A DNA stretch of 64,000 nt, from positions 1-64,000 of the forward strand of contig CAZKBQ010000019.1 of the NCBI GenBank assembly GCA_964550855.1. The letters run 5' to 3'. Below are positions 43,488 through 53,072 of the stretch, one piece after another. Source of the stretch: JAGOBP01 sp964550855. Its GTDB lineage: Bacteria; Chloroflexota; Anaerolineae; Fen-1058. Within the stretch, counting starts at the first letter, position 1; each line of letters starts with the position of its first letter. A program made the translations under genes and the position numbers. Under the pieces are notes generated by a model. That model saw only the letters and a program-made list of their open reading frames with translations, did no database searches and was not told the origin of the DNA.

Positions 43488-46400
43488 TCAGGCCGGCGTG
43501 GACAGGGGCAGCCACACCCGGAAAGTGGTTCCGTCACCGGGCCGGCTGGACGCCTCCACCTGCCCGCCGTGCGCGTCGACGATTTCTTTGACGATGGACA
43601 GCCCCAGTCCGGTGCCGGGCAGCCGCGACTGGGCGGCGTTCTTTCCCCGATAGAACCGCTCGAACAAGTGAGGCAGATCGGCCGGATCGATGCCGGGACC
43701 GTTGTCGCTCACGTCAAACCCCAGCCGTCTGCCATCTGTAAAAGTACGTAACACAATCACCCCGCTCGGGCTGTAGTTCATGGCGTTGATCAGCAGATTG
43801 ACGATGGCCTGGGACATGGCCCGGGCGTCGCCCCACACTGGCGGCAAGTCCGGCGCGCCTTCAAAGTGCAGGCTCTGGCCGGCGGCCTCGGCGCGCGGCT
43901 GATGGGCCAGCATGGCACCTTCCACCAGCGTGTTGAGATCAAACGGCTCAATTTGAGCCGGGCCGGCCTGCTCCAGCCGCGACAGATCGAGGATGTCGTT
44001 GACCAGCGAGTGCAGCCGCGCCGTCTGCATTTTAAGCGCCTGAAAATAGTGATCACGTTTTTCCGGCTTGCCCGTTTCCATCAAGTCCACATACAGGTTA
44101 AGGCTGGTGACCGGGCCGCGCAGTTCGTGCGAGACATCGGCCACAAACTTGGACTTCAGCCGGTCCAGATCGGACAGGCGAGCGATGGCGGCGGCCAGCT
44201 CATGCGTGCGATCGAGTACGCGCTGTTCCAGCGTTTCCAGCACCACGGCGCGAGCCAGCGCGGTGGCGGCGATCTCGGCGATGGCGATGAGCAGCTGCAG
44301 GTCGGCCGAAGTAACGGCGCGCCCGCTAGCCCGACCGATCCACAGCGCGCCCACCGTGTACTGCTCCACCACGAGGGGCGCGCAGCCCACCGACGTGGCT
44401 TCGCCATACAGTTCCGGGTGAATGATGCGAGGGTCGCGCGTGACATCCTCGTTCCGGTAAGGCTGCTGTGAGGCGATCACGTGATGTGTGAGACTGGACG
44501 CCGGTTGCAACCGCCGACCCAGCCAGCCTGTCCAGGCGCCGCGAGCGGCCGCGGCTGTCACTTCGCCGGACACCGGGTCCTGCAAATCGATGACCACGCC
44601 GTCAGCCTGCAGCAGGGCCTGAGTCTGATCGACGATGATGGGCAGCATCTCGTCACGAGTGTGCGCGGCGCGCAGGGCGGCGCTGATGGCGGCGATGGCT
44701 TCCAGCTGACGGGTGTGTCGCTGCTGTTCGGTCACATCGGCAAAGATGACGGCAAACTGGCCGGGCTGCGGGCAAAAGGCGGTGACCAGGAAATGTTTAT
44801 TCAGGGCTTGCGAGTAATTGGCCATGACCACGGGTTGGCCGGTCAAAGCCACCTGGCCGTACGTCTGAATCCAGTAGGACTCGGTATCAGGCATGACTGT
44901 CAGCACGGTGCGGCCGACGATATCGGCGGCGCGCAGGCCGGTGAGCTGCTCGAAGGCGCGGTTCACTTCCAGGAAGCGGTAATCGATCGGGCGGCCGGCT
45001 GAATCGCAGATGATCTCGTGCAGGGCAAAACCGTCGAGCATTTCCTGGAAGAGCAACCGATAGCGGTTTTCCGCCGCGTGCTGATCGGTGATGTCCTGCA
45101 CTGCGCCGTAAAAAACCGTCACCCGGCCCTGCGCGGCGTCCCACACGGGGCGGGCGCGATCGATAACCCAGTGGATGTTGCCGGCTCGATCGACGAGGCG
45201 ATACTGCACCGTGCAGGCGCGATTGGCCCGCAGCTCATCGATCTGATACTGCACGATGGGCCAATCGTCCGGGTGAGTGAAGGTGCGCCAGCCCTCTGGC
45301 CCCAGCAGTTCGGCTTCAGTGACCCCGGCAAACTGCGCGACCGCGGGTGTGATCCATTGAGGCTGCAGAGCGCCATCGGGAGTAAACTGAACCGCATAAG
45401 CCATGTCGGAAACCGTCTCGGAGATCCAGCGATAGCGCTCTTCGCTCTGGCGCAGCGCTTCTTCGGCTTGCCGGCGCCGGCTCAGATCCGTGAGGACCCA
45501 AATTTCGAAACGCCCCACCATGCAACCGCTCCACTCGATGGGGCGGCGCTGACCGGAACGAGTCATGACTTCGACCTCGCGCGGCGCGGGGAAACCTGCC
45601 GCCCGATCAGCTTCATAGGCCCGCCGGACTTCGTCGCTGCGCGCGCCGAAGAGGGCATCCAGCCAGCGATCGACGGTGGGCAATTCGCGGCGCGCATAGC
45701 CGAGCAGTTGTTCGCAGGCGAGATTCATCGTCATATCGTCGCCGTCGCGAAAGGCTGCGGCCACGGGCAGGTATTCGATCAGCGTGCGGAAGCGGCGCTC
45801 GCTGGCGCGCAGGCGCTCTTCGCCGCGCTGATGCTCGATGATCAGGGCCAGGTGGCGGGCAATGGCTTGCAGCGGCTCCAGCAGCTCGGCGGCATCGGCG
45901 CGCGAGACAGGATCGGCGGCCGACAGCGTGCCCAGCACCGAGCGGCCCGCCAGGATGGGCACGCATACAAACGTTTCGATGTTCAGGGTGCGCAGGACGG
46001 TGTCGATGTAATCGGCGCGCGCGCCGGCTTGAGTCTCGATCACCGGCTGCCGCGTGTGCGCCACCGTGCCGGAAATGGTCCGGGAGGCGGGAATCGATCG
46101 AAGTTGCAGGCGTGCCGCATCGGCCTCGTTGGAGCCAATGATGGTCATTTCATCCAGTGCTTCGTCGTACAATTCGATGGCGACAGTCGGCATGGCCAGG
46201 TGTCGGCTGATCAGCCGGGCGATGGCGGGAAAAAGATCGGAGGAGGTCGGCGTGGCGAAGAATAGCGCGGTGATATTTTCGATCAGTCGGCGCAGACGCT
46301 CGTGCTGCTGTCGCCCGGTGACATCGTGGCCCAGTACCGTGACGCCGGTGATCTGCCCGTCGGGCAGGCGGATGGGCTGAAACAGATATTCCATCCAGCG

Positions 46401-46817
46401 AACGACGGGAGCGAAGCGGGTGGGCAGTTCGATGCTGAAGGCTTCGCCGTTCAGCGCCCGATTGTAGTAGCTGCGCCATTCGGCCAGCGCCTCGGGAGGA
46501 TAAGCGTCGACGAGGACGTTGTCGCCGGGCTGCAGGCTGCGCTTCAGGAAGGGCAGGGTGGCCTGCGTAAAGATCGAATTGCCGTAGATGAGGCGGTAAT
46601 CTCGATCGACAGCCCAGATCCGATCGGGAGTGTTTTCGAGCAGCGCCAGCAGGTTCGAGTGTTCTGCCACCAGCGTGGCCTGGATCTGAAGTGGGTCGGG
46701 GCTGTCACTGCCAGTTGCCGAGGCGGCCGAAGCAGCGACTTCGGCCAGCGCCAGGCGCTGCCGCAGCTCGGCCAGCTCAGCCAGCAGCTGAGCTTTGGTT
46801 TTGCGGGCATCGTTCAT
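43488..46817 (-). CDS. Sensor histidine kinase with PAS and GAF domains
   Basis: An 1109-residue soluble kinase, convergent with the response regulator with only 7 bases between the stop codons. It starts with a short coiled coil (AQLLAELAELRQRLALAEV). Then come PAS (about 50-165), GAF (175-335), PAS (340-455), PAS (465-590), PAS (590-705), GAF (715-870), a HisKA with His in VADVSHELRGPVTSL and an HATPase with NLLINAMNYS, DNGPGIDP and GTGLGLSI. No receiver is attached. The ATG at 46817 follows an extended -10 by about 30 bases. The signals are unknown. Confidence 0.87.
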   Translation of the reverse strand: MNDARKTKAQLLAELAELRQRLALAEVAASAASATGSDSPDPLQIQATLVAEHSNLLALLENTPDRIWAVDRDYRLIYGNSIFTQATLPFLKRSLQPGDNVLVDAYPPEALAEWRSYYNRALNGEAFSIELPTRFAPVVRWMEYLFQPIRLPDGQITGVTVLGHDVTGRQQHERLRRLIENITALFFATPTSSDLFPAIARLISRHLAMPTVAIELYDEALDEMTIIGSNEADAARLQLRSIPASRTISGTVAHTRQPVIETQAGARADYIDTVLRTLNIETFVCVPILAGRSVLGTLSAADPVSRADAAELLEPLQAIARHLALIIEHQRGEERLRASERRFRTLIEYLPVAAAFRDGDDMTMNLACEQLLGYARRELPTVDRWLDALFGARSDEVRRAYEADRAAGFPAPREVEVMTRSGQRRPIEWSGCMVGRFEIWVLTDLSRRRQAEEALRQSEERYRWISETVSDMAYAVQFTPDGALQPQWITPAVAQFAGVTEAELLGPEGWRTFTHPDDWPIVQYQIDELRANRACTVQYRLVDRAGNIHWVIDRARPVWDAAQGRVTVFYGAVQDITDQHAAENRYRLLFQEMLDGFALHEIICDSAGRPIDYRFLEVNRAFEQLTGLRAADIVGRTVLTVMPDTESYWIQTYGQVALTGQPVVMANYSQALNKHFLVTAFCPQPGQFAVIFADVTEQQRHTRQLEAIAAISAALRAAHTRDEMLPIIVDQTQALLQADGVVIDLQDPVSGEVTAAAARGAWTGWLGRRLQPASSLTHHVIASQQPYRNEDVTRDPRIIHPELYGEATSVGCAPLVVEQYTVGALWIGRASGRAVTSADLQLLIAIAEIAATALARAVVLETLEQRVLDRTHELAAAIARLSDLDRLKSKFVADVSHELRGPVTSLNLYVDLMETGKPEKRDHYFQALKMQTARLHSLVNDILDLSRLEQAGPAQIEPFDLNTLVEGAMLAHQPRAEAAGQSLHFEGAPDLPPVWGDARAMSQAIVNLLINAMNYSPSGVIVLRTFTDGRRLGFDVSDNGPGIDPADLPHLFERFYRGKNAAQSRLPGTGLGLSIVKEIVDAHGGQVEASSRPGDGTTFRVWLPLSTPA

Positions 46818-46849
46818 GCGGCATCCCAGAGTGCAGAAAGAGATGAGTC

Positions 46850-46858
46850 ATTCTAACA
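46850..46858 (-). promoter_or_regulatory. Extended -10 promoter of the PAS/GAF kinase gene
   Basis: On the minus strand the sequence reads TGTTAGAAT, a TGn extended -10 with hexamer TAGAAT. It lies 32 bases above ATG 46817. Confidence 0.5.
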
Positions 46859-47089
46859 TAGAAGAATAAAGAAGATGAGACGGTAACGACGCGACAGCGC
46901 GAGAGCGCGCGATTGTTTTGCCGACCGACTTCTCCGGCGAATGAATTCGCGTCTGGCGGGCGTGCCGCTGACCGTCGGCGCAGGCCGACGGTCAGCCCGC
47001 GGCTCCACAGGCGCGATTTCAATCGCCTGCACGTAGCCGCCGCAAAACTTCAGCGCGCACTTTGACGCGCACTTACATTGTGATGTCGA

Positions 47090-47136
47090 TTGACATCTGT
47101 CAGTGCATTGACTTCTAACCCTTATCAGGCTTACAC
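47090..47136 (+). promoter_or_regulatory. Candidate tandem promoters of the FG-GAP metzincin gene
   Basis: Two overlapping possibilities: TTGACA (47090-47095) with TTCTAA 17 bases on, and TTGACT (47108-47113) with TTACAC (47131-47136), also 17 bases on. The first -35 is consensus. The leader would be about 120-135 bases, ending with the ribosome binding site GGGAGGAAGG before ATG 47260. Confidence 0.45.
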
Positions 47137-47259
47137 TGAAACCGTCGATCCGGCCAGATCGACCTGTGCCTCGCTGTATCAAAGTCTGTGTCATGACGGG
47201 CAGGAATTTGCCGCTGCGCGTCGGCAGACCCTACCAAATTCAAAAGGGAGGAAGGAAGC

Positions 47260-50200
47260 ATGTCTCAGTCACGGACGTGGCGCTTTGGCGTCGCCAGTGC
47301 CCTCGCCGTCGCGGCAGTGTGCATGGTGGTCGTCATCACTGTCTTTGCCGCTAACACGATCGTCTGGCAGCCAGCCTCGACCGGCCTGCCCACCACCGGC
47401 CTCATCCGCGATGTCGCGTATGGCGACTTCAACAACGACGGCCAACTCGATTTGATCAGCGCCGGCACCAACGGCATCGTCGTGTACAAGGGCGACGGCG
47501 CGGGCAACTGGAACGGCACCGGCTTTAGCACGGGGCTGCCGGTGGCGGGTCAGTACGGACACGTCATCGTCGGCGATTTCAACAACGACGGCAAGCTGGA
47601 CATCGCCGCCAGCCAGAGCAGCCCCGGCGCAGTGGGCGCGTGGACGGGCAACGGCGCGGGCACGTGGACGGCGTGGGCGGGCCTGCCCAGCGGCACGTAT
47701 GAAGGGCTGGCCTTCGCCGACGTCAATCACGACAGCTGGCAAGACCTCATCGTGGCGGGCGGCGCGCCCGTTTACCCCGGTATCCTCGTTTTCCAAAATG
47801 CCTTTTCGTCTTTCAGCCAGACCACCTCGATCACAACCACCGGCACATACTACGATCTGGCCGTGGGCTATGTGGACGGCGACACCTGGCTCGACGTGGC
47901 GGCTGCCGCGCAGGCCGCGACAGGCGGCGTGAGATTCTGGCGCGGCAACTTCGGCACGTGGCTCTACAGCAACAGCGGTTTGACCACCACCAACACGTTC
48001 CGCGGGGTTGTCTTCGACGATGTCGATCTGGACGGCAAACCGGAACTGGTGGCCAGCCGCTTCGGCTTTCCCAGTGCCACGGGCGGCGGGGCGTTTATCT
48101 ACAAATATGATTCGCTCGCCAACAGCTGGAGTCTTGCGCCCAATCAAATTCCAGTGGCCAACAGTTATTACAAGTTGAAGCTCAACGATCTGAATAACGA
48201 CGGCTGGCTCGATCTGATCGCGGGCGGCGGCTCCACGACCGGCTCGCCCGGCCTCTACACCTATCTGGGATCGGCCACCGGTTTCATCAGCGTGACTTCG
48301 CCGTCGTACACCGGCAGCGCCGATCGGCTGGACGTGGGCGATCTCGATCACAACGGCCTGCCGGACATCGCCGCGGCCGATAATGCCGGCGGCGGCGTGC
48401 GGGCCTGGGCGGACGTGGGGGTGCGTGATCCGATCGGGGCGTGGCAGCCCATCGCTTCGCCGCAGATCACCGGCGTGATGAACGCCCTCGGCTACGGTGA
48501 TTTCAATCGAGACGGCGATCTGGACGTGGTCATGTCGCGCGACATCGGCGCGGGACTCGTCGCTTACGTCGGCGACGGCGGCAATAGCTGGGCGTCGTGC
48601 AACATCACCATGACGCCGGGTGCGCAGACGGGCACCTGGGCCGACGTGGCCGTTGGGCCGTGGGGCAACATCGGGAGCATTGAGCCCGACGTGATCGCGG
48701 CCAGCGGCAGCGGCGGCGGCATCCGTTACTTCGGCCATTCGGGCGGATGTGGCTACTGGTACGACTTCTCGCTCGTGAATACCGGTTCGTATCGCGGCCT
48801 GTCTGTGGCGGATATGAATCACGATTTCTTCTACGACATCGTCGCCGCGCCATCGGACGGCACGGGCGGCCTGAGGCTGTGGGAGGGCGCCAATCACACG
48901 CTCATGCCCAACCCGACGTCAGTTGGCAATTACTACGACACTGCGTTAGGCGACTTCAATCACGATGGCAAGTTGGACATCGTGGCGGCGGGCGATACGA
49001 ACGGCCTGCAAGTCTTTATGCAGGTCAGCCTCCGATCGTTCCAGCAGGTCACCGTGACCAGCGCCATTCAATATTACGCGGTAGCGGTCGGCGACTTCAA
49101 TCAGGACGGCAACCTCGACATCGTAGCCGCGGCCAACGGCTCCAGCAATGGTGTGGATGTTTACACAGGCGACGGCGCGGGTAACTTCGCGTTGTGGTCC
49201 AGCCCCGACACAACCAATCAATTCTTCGATGTCGCCGTGGGCGACGTGAATCACGACGGCTGGCCGGACATTTTGGCAGGCGGCGAGAACATCGGGCCGC
49301 AGGTGTGGCTGGGCGACGGCGCGGGCAATTGGACGCCGTCCAACACCAACCTGCCCACGACCGGCTCGTACTTCCGATCGCAGTTCGCGCACGTCGATCA
49401 CGATGGCAACCTCGATATTCTGGGGACTACACCGGGCGGCGGCCTGAAGGTCTGGACGGCGGCCGAGGCCGCACCGCCCACGATCAGCAACTTCCAGCCC
49501 ACCGGCTGGATCACCACCACGCAGACGCCCACCATCACGGCCAATGTGCTGGACACGGGCAGCGGCATTAGCACCACCAGCGGTCTGTACCGGTTCTCGA
49601 CCAACGGCGGCGTCTCGTGGAGCGGCTACTTCCCGGCGTCCATCAGCGGCAGCAATGGCTCCACCTCCACCCAGGTGATGACGGCCCTGGCGGTGGCGTT
49701 CAACCAGGATTCGGGTACGCAAAATCGCGTCGAGTTCCGCGCCAACGACATGGTGGGCAACCTCGGCACGGCGCAGGCCAACATCCAGATCGACACCACG
49801 CCGCCCAACATCCCCACGACGCTGACCAGCAGCAGCCACACGGTCTCGGTGTGGAGCAACGACAACACCATCGACATCAGCTGGAGCGGGGCCAGCGACG
49901 CCACCAGCGGCGTGTACGCGTACTCCGTTTCGTTTGATCAAAACCCGACCGGTCTGCCGGATACGACGGTGGACACCTTCGTTACCAACTTCACCAGCCC
50001 AGCGTTGGCCGATGGCAACAACTGGTATGCCCACGTGCGCGTGCGCGATGTGGCCGGCAACTGGTCGCCGGCGGCGCGTAACCTGGGGCCGTTCTTCATC
50101 GACACCACGCCGCCGTCGAACCCAACCAGCGTCAGCAGTTCCAGCCACACGTTGGGGGTGTGGTCCAGCGATCCATCCATCACGATGATCTGGTCGGGCG

Positions 50201-52755
50201 CCAGTGATGCCGGCAGCGGGGTCAGCGGCTACTCGTTCGTATTCGATACGTCGGCTGCTACTTTGCCTGACACAGTAGTCGATACCTTCGGCACGACCAC
50301 GACCAGCGCTTCGCTGCCCAGCGGCGCCAACAAGTACTTCCACATTCGCACACGCGATGCGGCCGGCAACTGGAGCGCGGCCGCCGTCCATCGCGGCGCG
50401 TACTGGATCGACTTGATCGCGCCGTCTTCGTCGGTGTATGCGCCCACGTCGGCCAGCAGCAACTCGTTCACCGTGTTCTGGTCGGGCAGCGACGCGCATT
50501 CAGGCATCGCGTCGTACGATGTGCAGTATCGTGACAAGACGACCAACGGGGCGTGGACGACGTGGAAGAGCTTCACCACGCAGACATCCAGCACGTTCTT
50601 TGCCACGGGCGGCCACATCTACGAATTCCGCTCGCGCGCGCGGGACAACGTGGGCAACCTGGAAGCGTATCCGGCCGCAGCCGACCTGACCACGGAAGTG
50701 CGCACCATCGACTTGTTGGTGCGCAACCCCGGCGTGGAAGTCAATCAGGCCGTGCAAGACCTGAATAACAGCGTCACGCTCATTGCGAAGAAGCGCACCT
50801 TTGTGCGCTGCTACGTGCAGAGCAACGCCGGCACCATTACCAACGTCAACGCGCGGCTGCGCGTGTATCGCGGCGCGACGTTATGGGGCACGCTGTCGCC
50901 GTCCAACCCCGGCGCGCAGATCAACATCCGCACCAGCCCCGATCGCAGCCAGCTCAACGACGCCTTCTACTTCGACGTGCCGACGGCCTGGCTGACGGCC
51001 GGCAGCGTGCGCTTCGAATGCGAAGTGAACCTGCCCAAGAAATACGCGGAAAGCGATTACGGCAACAACGTCCGCTCCACGGCGAGCCTGAACTTCGTCA
51101 ACTCGCCCGCCATGGACATCTGGCTGATCGACGTGCCGTACAGATATGGCGGCATCACACGGCACGTGCGCAGCGTCGATCGCACCCGTCTGAGCAAGTG
51201 GCTCAAGACTGCCTATCCCATCAACACGTTGAACGTTACCTATGCCTATCTGGATCCACCGTATGGCAGTCTGCCGTCCGAGAATACGGTCGACCTTGAC
51301 CTGCTGTGGAACCGGACCCTGGCCCTGCTCGGCGGCAACACCGGCTGGTATGAACGATGGTATGGACAGGTGCTGCAGGTGGACAGCAATACCTTCATGC
51401 GCGGGCTGTCGTTTGGCATTCCGGCCATGGTGGCGGCCGGCCCCACGGGCGATACGGGCGGCTGGGATCCAGACGGCAACTTCGGCGACTGGTACGGCGG
51501 TCACGAAAACGGCCACTCGTATGGCCGCGCACACGTCAGAGGCGCGCCATACGCCGGCTCAGGCGGCTGTGGTGACGAAGCGGGGCCGGATGGATCGTAC
51601 CCCTACGCGCAGGGTCGCATGAGCCCCGGCACCAGCATGTGGGCGGGCAACACGCTGTACGGCTTTGACTGGAGCCTGAACACGCCTTACATTGTGCCGC
51701 CCACCTGGTATGACATGATGACGTACTGCCCCGGCCAATGGATTAGCGACTACACCTATAAAGCCCTCTACAACCAGATGGTGGCCGAAAAAGGCACGCT
51801 ACGGGCGCTGGGGCCGCAGGGCGTCGAACGGCTGATCGTGCTTGGCCAGATCGTGACGGCGACGAATACGATAACGCTGAGCACGTTCTATCGGCTGCCG
51901 AATGCTGACGATCTGTTCGATCGTGATGTCAACGGGACATACCACATCAAACTGCTGGGCGCCGGTAACAACGTGCTTGCCGATTACAACTTCTCGCCGC
52001 GCGGCGTCCCTGAGATCGACAATCCGGTTCAGAGCATGACCGAGATGGTCCCATGGATCTCCGGCACGCAGCAGATCGTTATCGCCAACGAGACGCAGGC
52101 GTTGATCACGCGCACGGTCAGCACGCACGTCCCGACCGTGACGCTGCAAGCCCCGACAGGCGGCGTGACGGTCACGGGCAGCACGCTGATCGCCAGCTGG
52201 GTCGCGTCTGACGAGGACAATGATCCGTTGACGTTCACGCTGGATTACAGCACCGACGGCGGCGCGACATGGAAACCGTTGTCGGGCCAGATCACTTCGA
52301 CGACGGTGACGCTGGACGCCGATCTGCTGGCCGGCACAACACAGGGCAAATTCCGGGTGTGGGTCAGCGACGGCGTGAACACGGCTTTCAATGAGACCAA
52401 CGGCGTGTTCACCGTGCCCAACAAAGCGCCGCAGATCAACTCGGTGCTGCCAGTGAGCGGTACGACTTACGTGCTCAGCCAGACGATTTCATTCGAGGCG
52501 GAGGCGTACGACATCGAAGACGGCATGCTGCCCGACGACCACATCACGTGGGAGTCAGACATCGACGGCGTGCTGGGCACGGGCGCGCTGCTGCAGATCG
52601 ACACGCTGAGCCTGGGCACGCACACCATCACGCTCAGCGTGCGCGATAATCAAAACACGGTCACGACTCAAACGCTGATGGTGACCGTCGGACCTGAAGA
52701 GGAGGCAGGCAACACGCTGCCTGACCTCTACCTGCCGATTACACTGCGCCAGTAA
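47260..52755 (+). CDS. Giant secreted FG-GAP repeat protein with a metzincin-type zinc protease domain
   Basis: An 1831-residue exported protein. A signal peptide (about residues 10-30) is followed by about twelve FG-GAP/VCBS repeats (43-735) marked by calcium-binding motifs such as DFNNDGQLD, DFNHDGKLD and DVNHDGWPD. Ig/fibronectin-like modules follow (740-1140), each containing a DTTPP-type linker and VRDVAGNWS or RDAAGNWS. A CARDB-like piece (about 1148-1240) leads into a domain with the complete metzincin signature HENGHSYGRAH (His1415, Glu1416, His1419, His1425) and a candidate Met-turn YDMMTYC (Met1486/1487). Two beta-sandwich modules (about 1620-1815) precede the tail LYLPITLRQ. I infer a surface or secreted protease acting on an extracellular substrate, with beta-propeller recognition. 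A terminator lies 23 bases after the stop. Confidence 0.85.
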   Translation: MSQSRTWRFGVASALAVAAVCMVVVITVFAANTIVWQPASTGLPTTGLIRDVAYGDFNNDGQLDLISAGTNGIVVYKGDGAGNWNGTGFSTGLPVAGQYGHVIVGDFNNDGKLDIAASQSSPGAVGAWTGNGAGTWTAWAGLPSGTYEGLAFADVNHDSWQDLIVAGGAPVYPGILVFQNAFSSFSQTTSITTTGTYYDLAVGYVDGDTWLDVAAAAQAATGGVRFWRGNFGTWLYSNSGLTTTNTFRGVVFDDVDLDGKPELVASRFGFPSATGGGAFIYKYDSLANSWSLAPNQIPVANSYYKLKLNDLNNDGWLDLIAGGGSTTGSPGLYTYLGSATGFISVTSPSYTGSADRLDVGDLDHNGLPDIAAADNAGGGVRAWADVGVRDPIGAWQPIASPQITGVMNALGYGDFNRDGDLDVVMSRDIGAGLVAYVGDGGNSWASCNITMTPGAQTGTWADVAVGPWGNIGSIEPDVIAASGSGGGIRYFGHSGGCGYWYDFSLVNTGSYRGLSVADMNHDFFYDIVAAPSDGTGGLRLWEGANHTLMPNPTSVGNYYDTALGDFNHDGKLDIVAAGDTNGLQVFMQVSLRSFQQVTVTSAIQYYAVAVGDFNQDGNLDIVAAANGSSNGVDVYTGDGAGNFALWSSPDTTNQFFDVAVGDVNHDGWPDILAGGENIGPQVWLGDGAGNWTPSNTNLPTTGSYFRSQFAHVDHDGNLDILGTTPGGGLKVWTAAEAAPPTISNFQPTGWITTTQTPTITANVLDTGSGISTTSGLYRFSTNGGVSWSGYFPASISGSNGSTSTQVMTALAVAFNQDSGTQNRVEFRANDMVGNLGTAQANIQIDTTPPNIPTTLTSSSHTVSVWSNDNTIDISWSGASDATSGVYAYSVSFDQNPTGLPDTTVDTFVTNFTSPALADGNNWYAHVRVRDVAGNWSPAARNLGPFFIDTTPPSNPTSVSSSSHTLGVWSSDPSITMIWSGASDAGSGVSGYSFVFDTSAATLPDTVVDTFGTTTTSASLPSGANKYFHIRTRDAAGNWSAAAVHRGAYWIDLIAPSSSVYAPTSASSNSFTVFWSGSDAHSGIASYDVQYRDKTTNGAWTTWKSFTTQTSSTFFATGGHIYEFRSRARDNVGNLEAYPAAADLTTEVRTIDLLVRNPGVEVNQAVQDLNNSVTLIAKKRTFVRCYVQSNAGTITNVNARLRVYRGATLWGTLSPSNPGAQINIRTSPDRSQLNDAFYFDVPTAWLTAGSVRFECEVNLPKKYAESDYGNNVRSTASLNFVNSPAMDIWLIDVPYRYGGITRHVRSVDRTRLSKWLKTAYPINTLNVTYAYLDPPYGSLPSENTVDLDLLWNRTLALLGGNTGWYERWYGQVLQVDSNTFMRGLSFGIPAMVAAGPTGDTGGWDPDGNFGDWYGGHENGHSYGRAHVRGAPYAGSGGCGDEAGPDGSYPYAQGRMSPGTSMWAGNTLYGFDWSLNTPYIVPPTWYDMMTYCPGQWISDYTYKALYNQMVAEKGTLRALGPQGVERLIVLGQIVTATNTITLSTFYRLPNADDLFDRDVNGTYHIKLLGAGNNVLADYNFSPRGVPEIDNPVQSMTEMVPWISGTQQIVIANETQALITRTVSTHVPTVTLQAPTGGVTVTGSTLIASWVASDEDNDPLTFTLDYSTDGGATWKPLSGQITSTTVTLDADLLAGTTQGKFRVWVSDGVNTAFNETNGVFTVPNKAPQINSVLPVSGTTYVLSQTISFEAEAYDIEDGMLPDDHITWESDIDGVLGTGALLQIDTLSLGTHTITLSVRDNQNTVTTQTLMVTVGPEEEAGNTLPDLYLPITLRQ

Positions 52756-52778
52756 TCCCGCCGCCCGATCGGCCTGTG

Positions 52779-52816
52779 CCGCCCCGGCAGATCACCTGGT
52801 CTGCCGGGGCGGTTTT
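52779..52816 (+). terminator. Intrinsic terminator after the FG-GAP metzincin gene
   Basis: A 13-bp perfect stem, CCGCCCCGGCAGA (52779-52791) and its complement (52800-52812), with an 8-base loop and TTTT immediately after. Confidence 0.9.
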
Positions 52817-52878
52817 GCGGCAATGAACTTGAAATGGTTCTGCAAGCGAATTGAAAACCAAAATTCGCCGATTCTGGC

Positions 52879-52963
52879 TATACTACAGGCAATCAAGTTC
52901 ACTCATTTTGCCCTTCTGATCCACCCGCGCCGGCGCTTATCGGATCCAGAAGGGCGATTTTTT
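52879..52963 (+). ncRNA. Possible short transcript: -10 box followed by an intrinsic terminator
   Basis: A TATACT (52879-52884) is followed 26 bases later by a strong hairpin, GCCCTTCTGATCC (52910-52922) with GGATCCAGAAGGGC (52942-52955, one bulged base), ending in a run of six T (52958-52963). A transcript starting near 52891 would be about 70 bases long and contain nothing but this hairpin: a small RNA or an attenuated leader of the gene at 53073. No good -35 was found, so the transcript is unproven. The rest of the 52756-53072 gap holds the upstream terminator and a second -10 (TACAAT, 52993-52998). Confidence 0.4.
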
Positions 52964-53072
52964 GCCTCGCGGCGGGCCCCGCCGTTTTTGGTGTACAATT
53001 GCCCCGATTGGTTTTGCTTCGCTTTGGCGCCGGCAGGCGCGCGGCCTATTTGATGTGACATGGAGGAACTTC

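Larger units (their letters stand above)
46818..47259. other. Intergenic region of 442 bases with two promoters and hairpins
   Basis: This gap separates the divergent kinase and FG-GAP protein genes. It holds the kinase promoter (46850-46858), a perfect 12-bp hairpin CTGACCGTCGGC/GCCGACGGTCAG (46968-46995), a second imperfect stem around CAGGCGCGATT (near 47020), a small palindrome GATGTC-N4-GACATC just before 47100 and candidate promoters for the secreted protein. No open reading frame with coding character is visible. Confidence 0.6.

Noticed and set aside
43488..46817. Long open frames on the plus strand opposite the PAS/GAF kinase (for example 45018-46265)
   Set aside because: They are antisense shadows caused by high GC at codon position 3; they have no family motifs, and the kinase on the other strand is clear.
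46960..47000. The 12-bp hairpin at 46968-46995 as a terminator
   Set aside because: It lies between two divergent genes, upstream of both, and has no T-run, so it is not at a transcript end.
47269..48897. A 542-residue open frame antisense to the FG-GAP region
   Set aside because: It is a repeat-driven shadow of the GC-rich FG-GAP coding sequence, with His/Arg/Val-rich low-complexity composition and no ribosome binding site.
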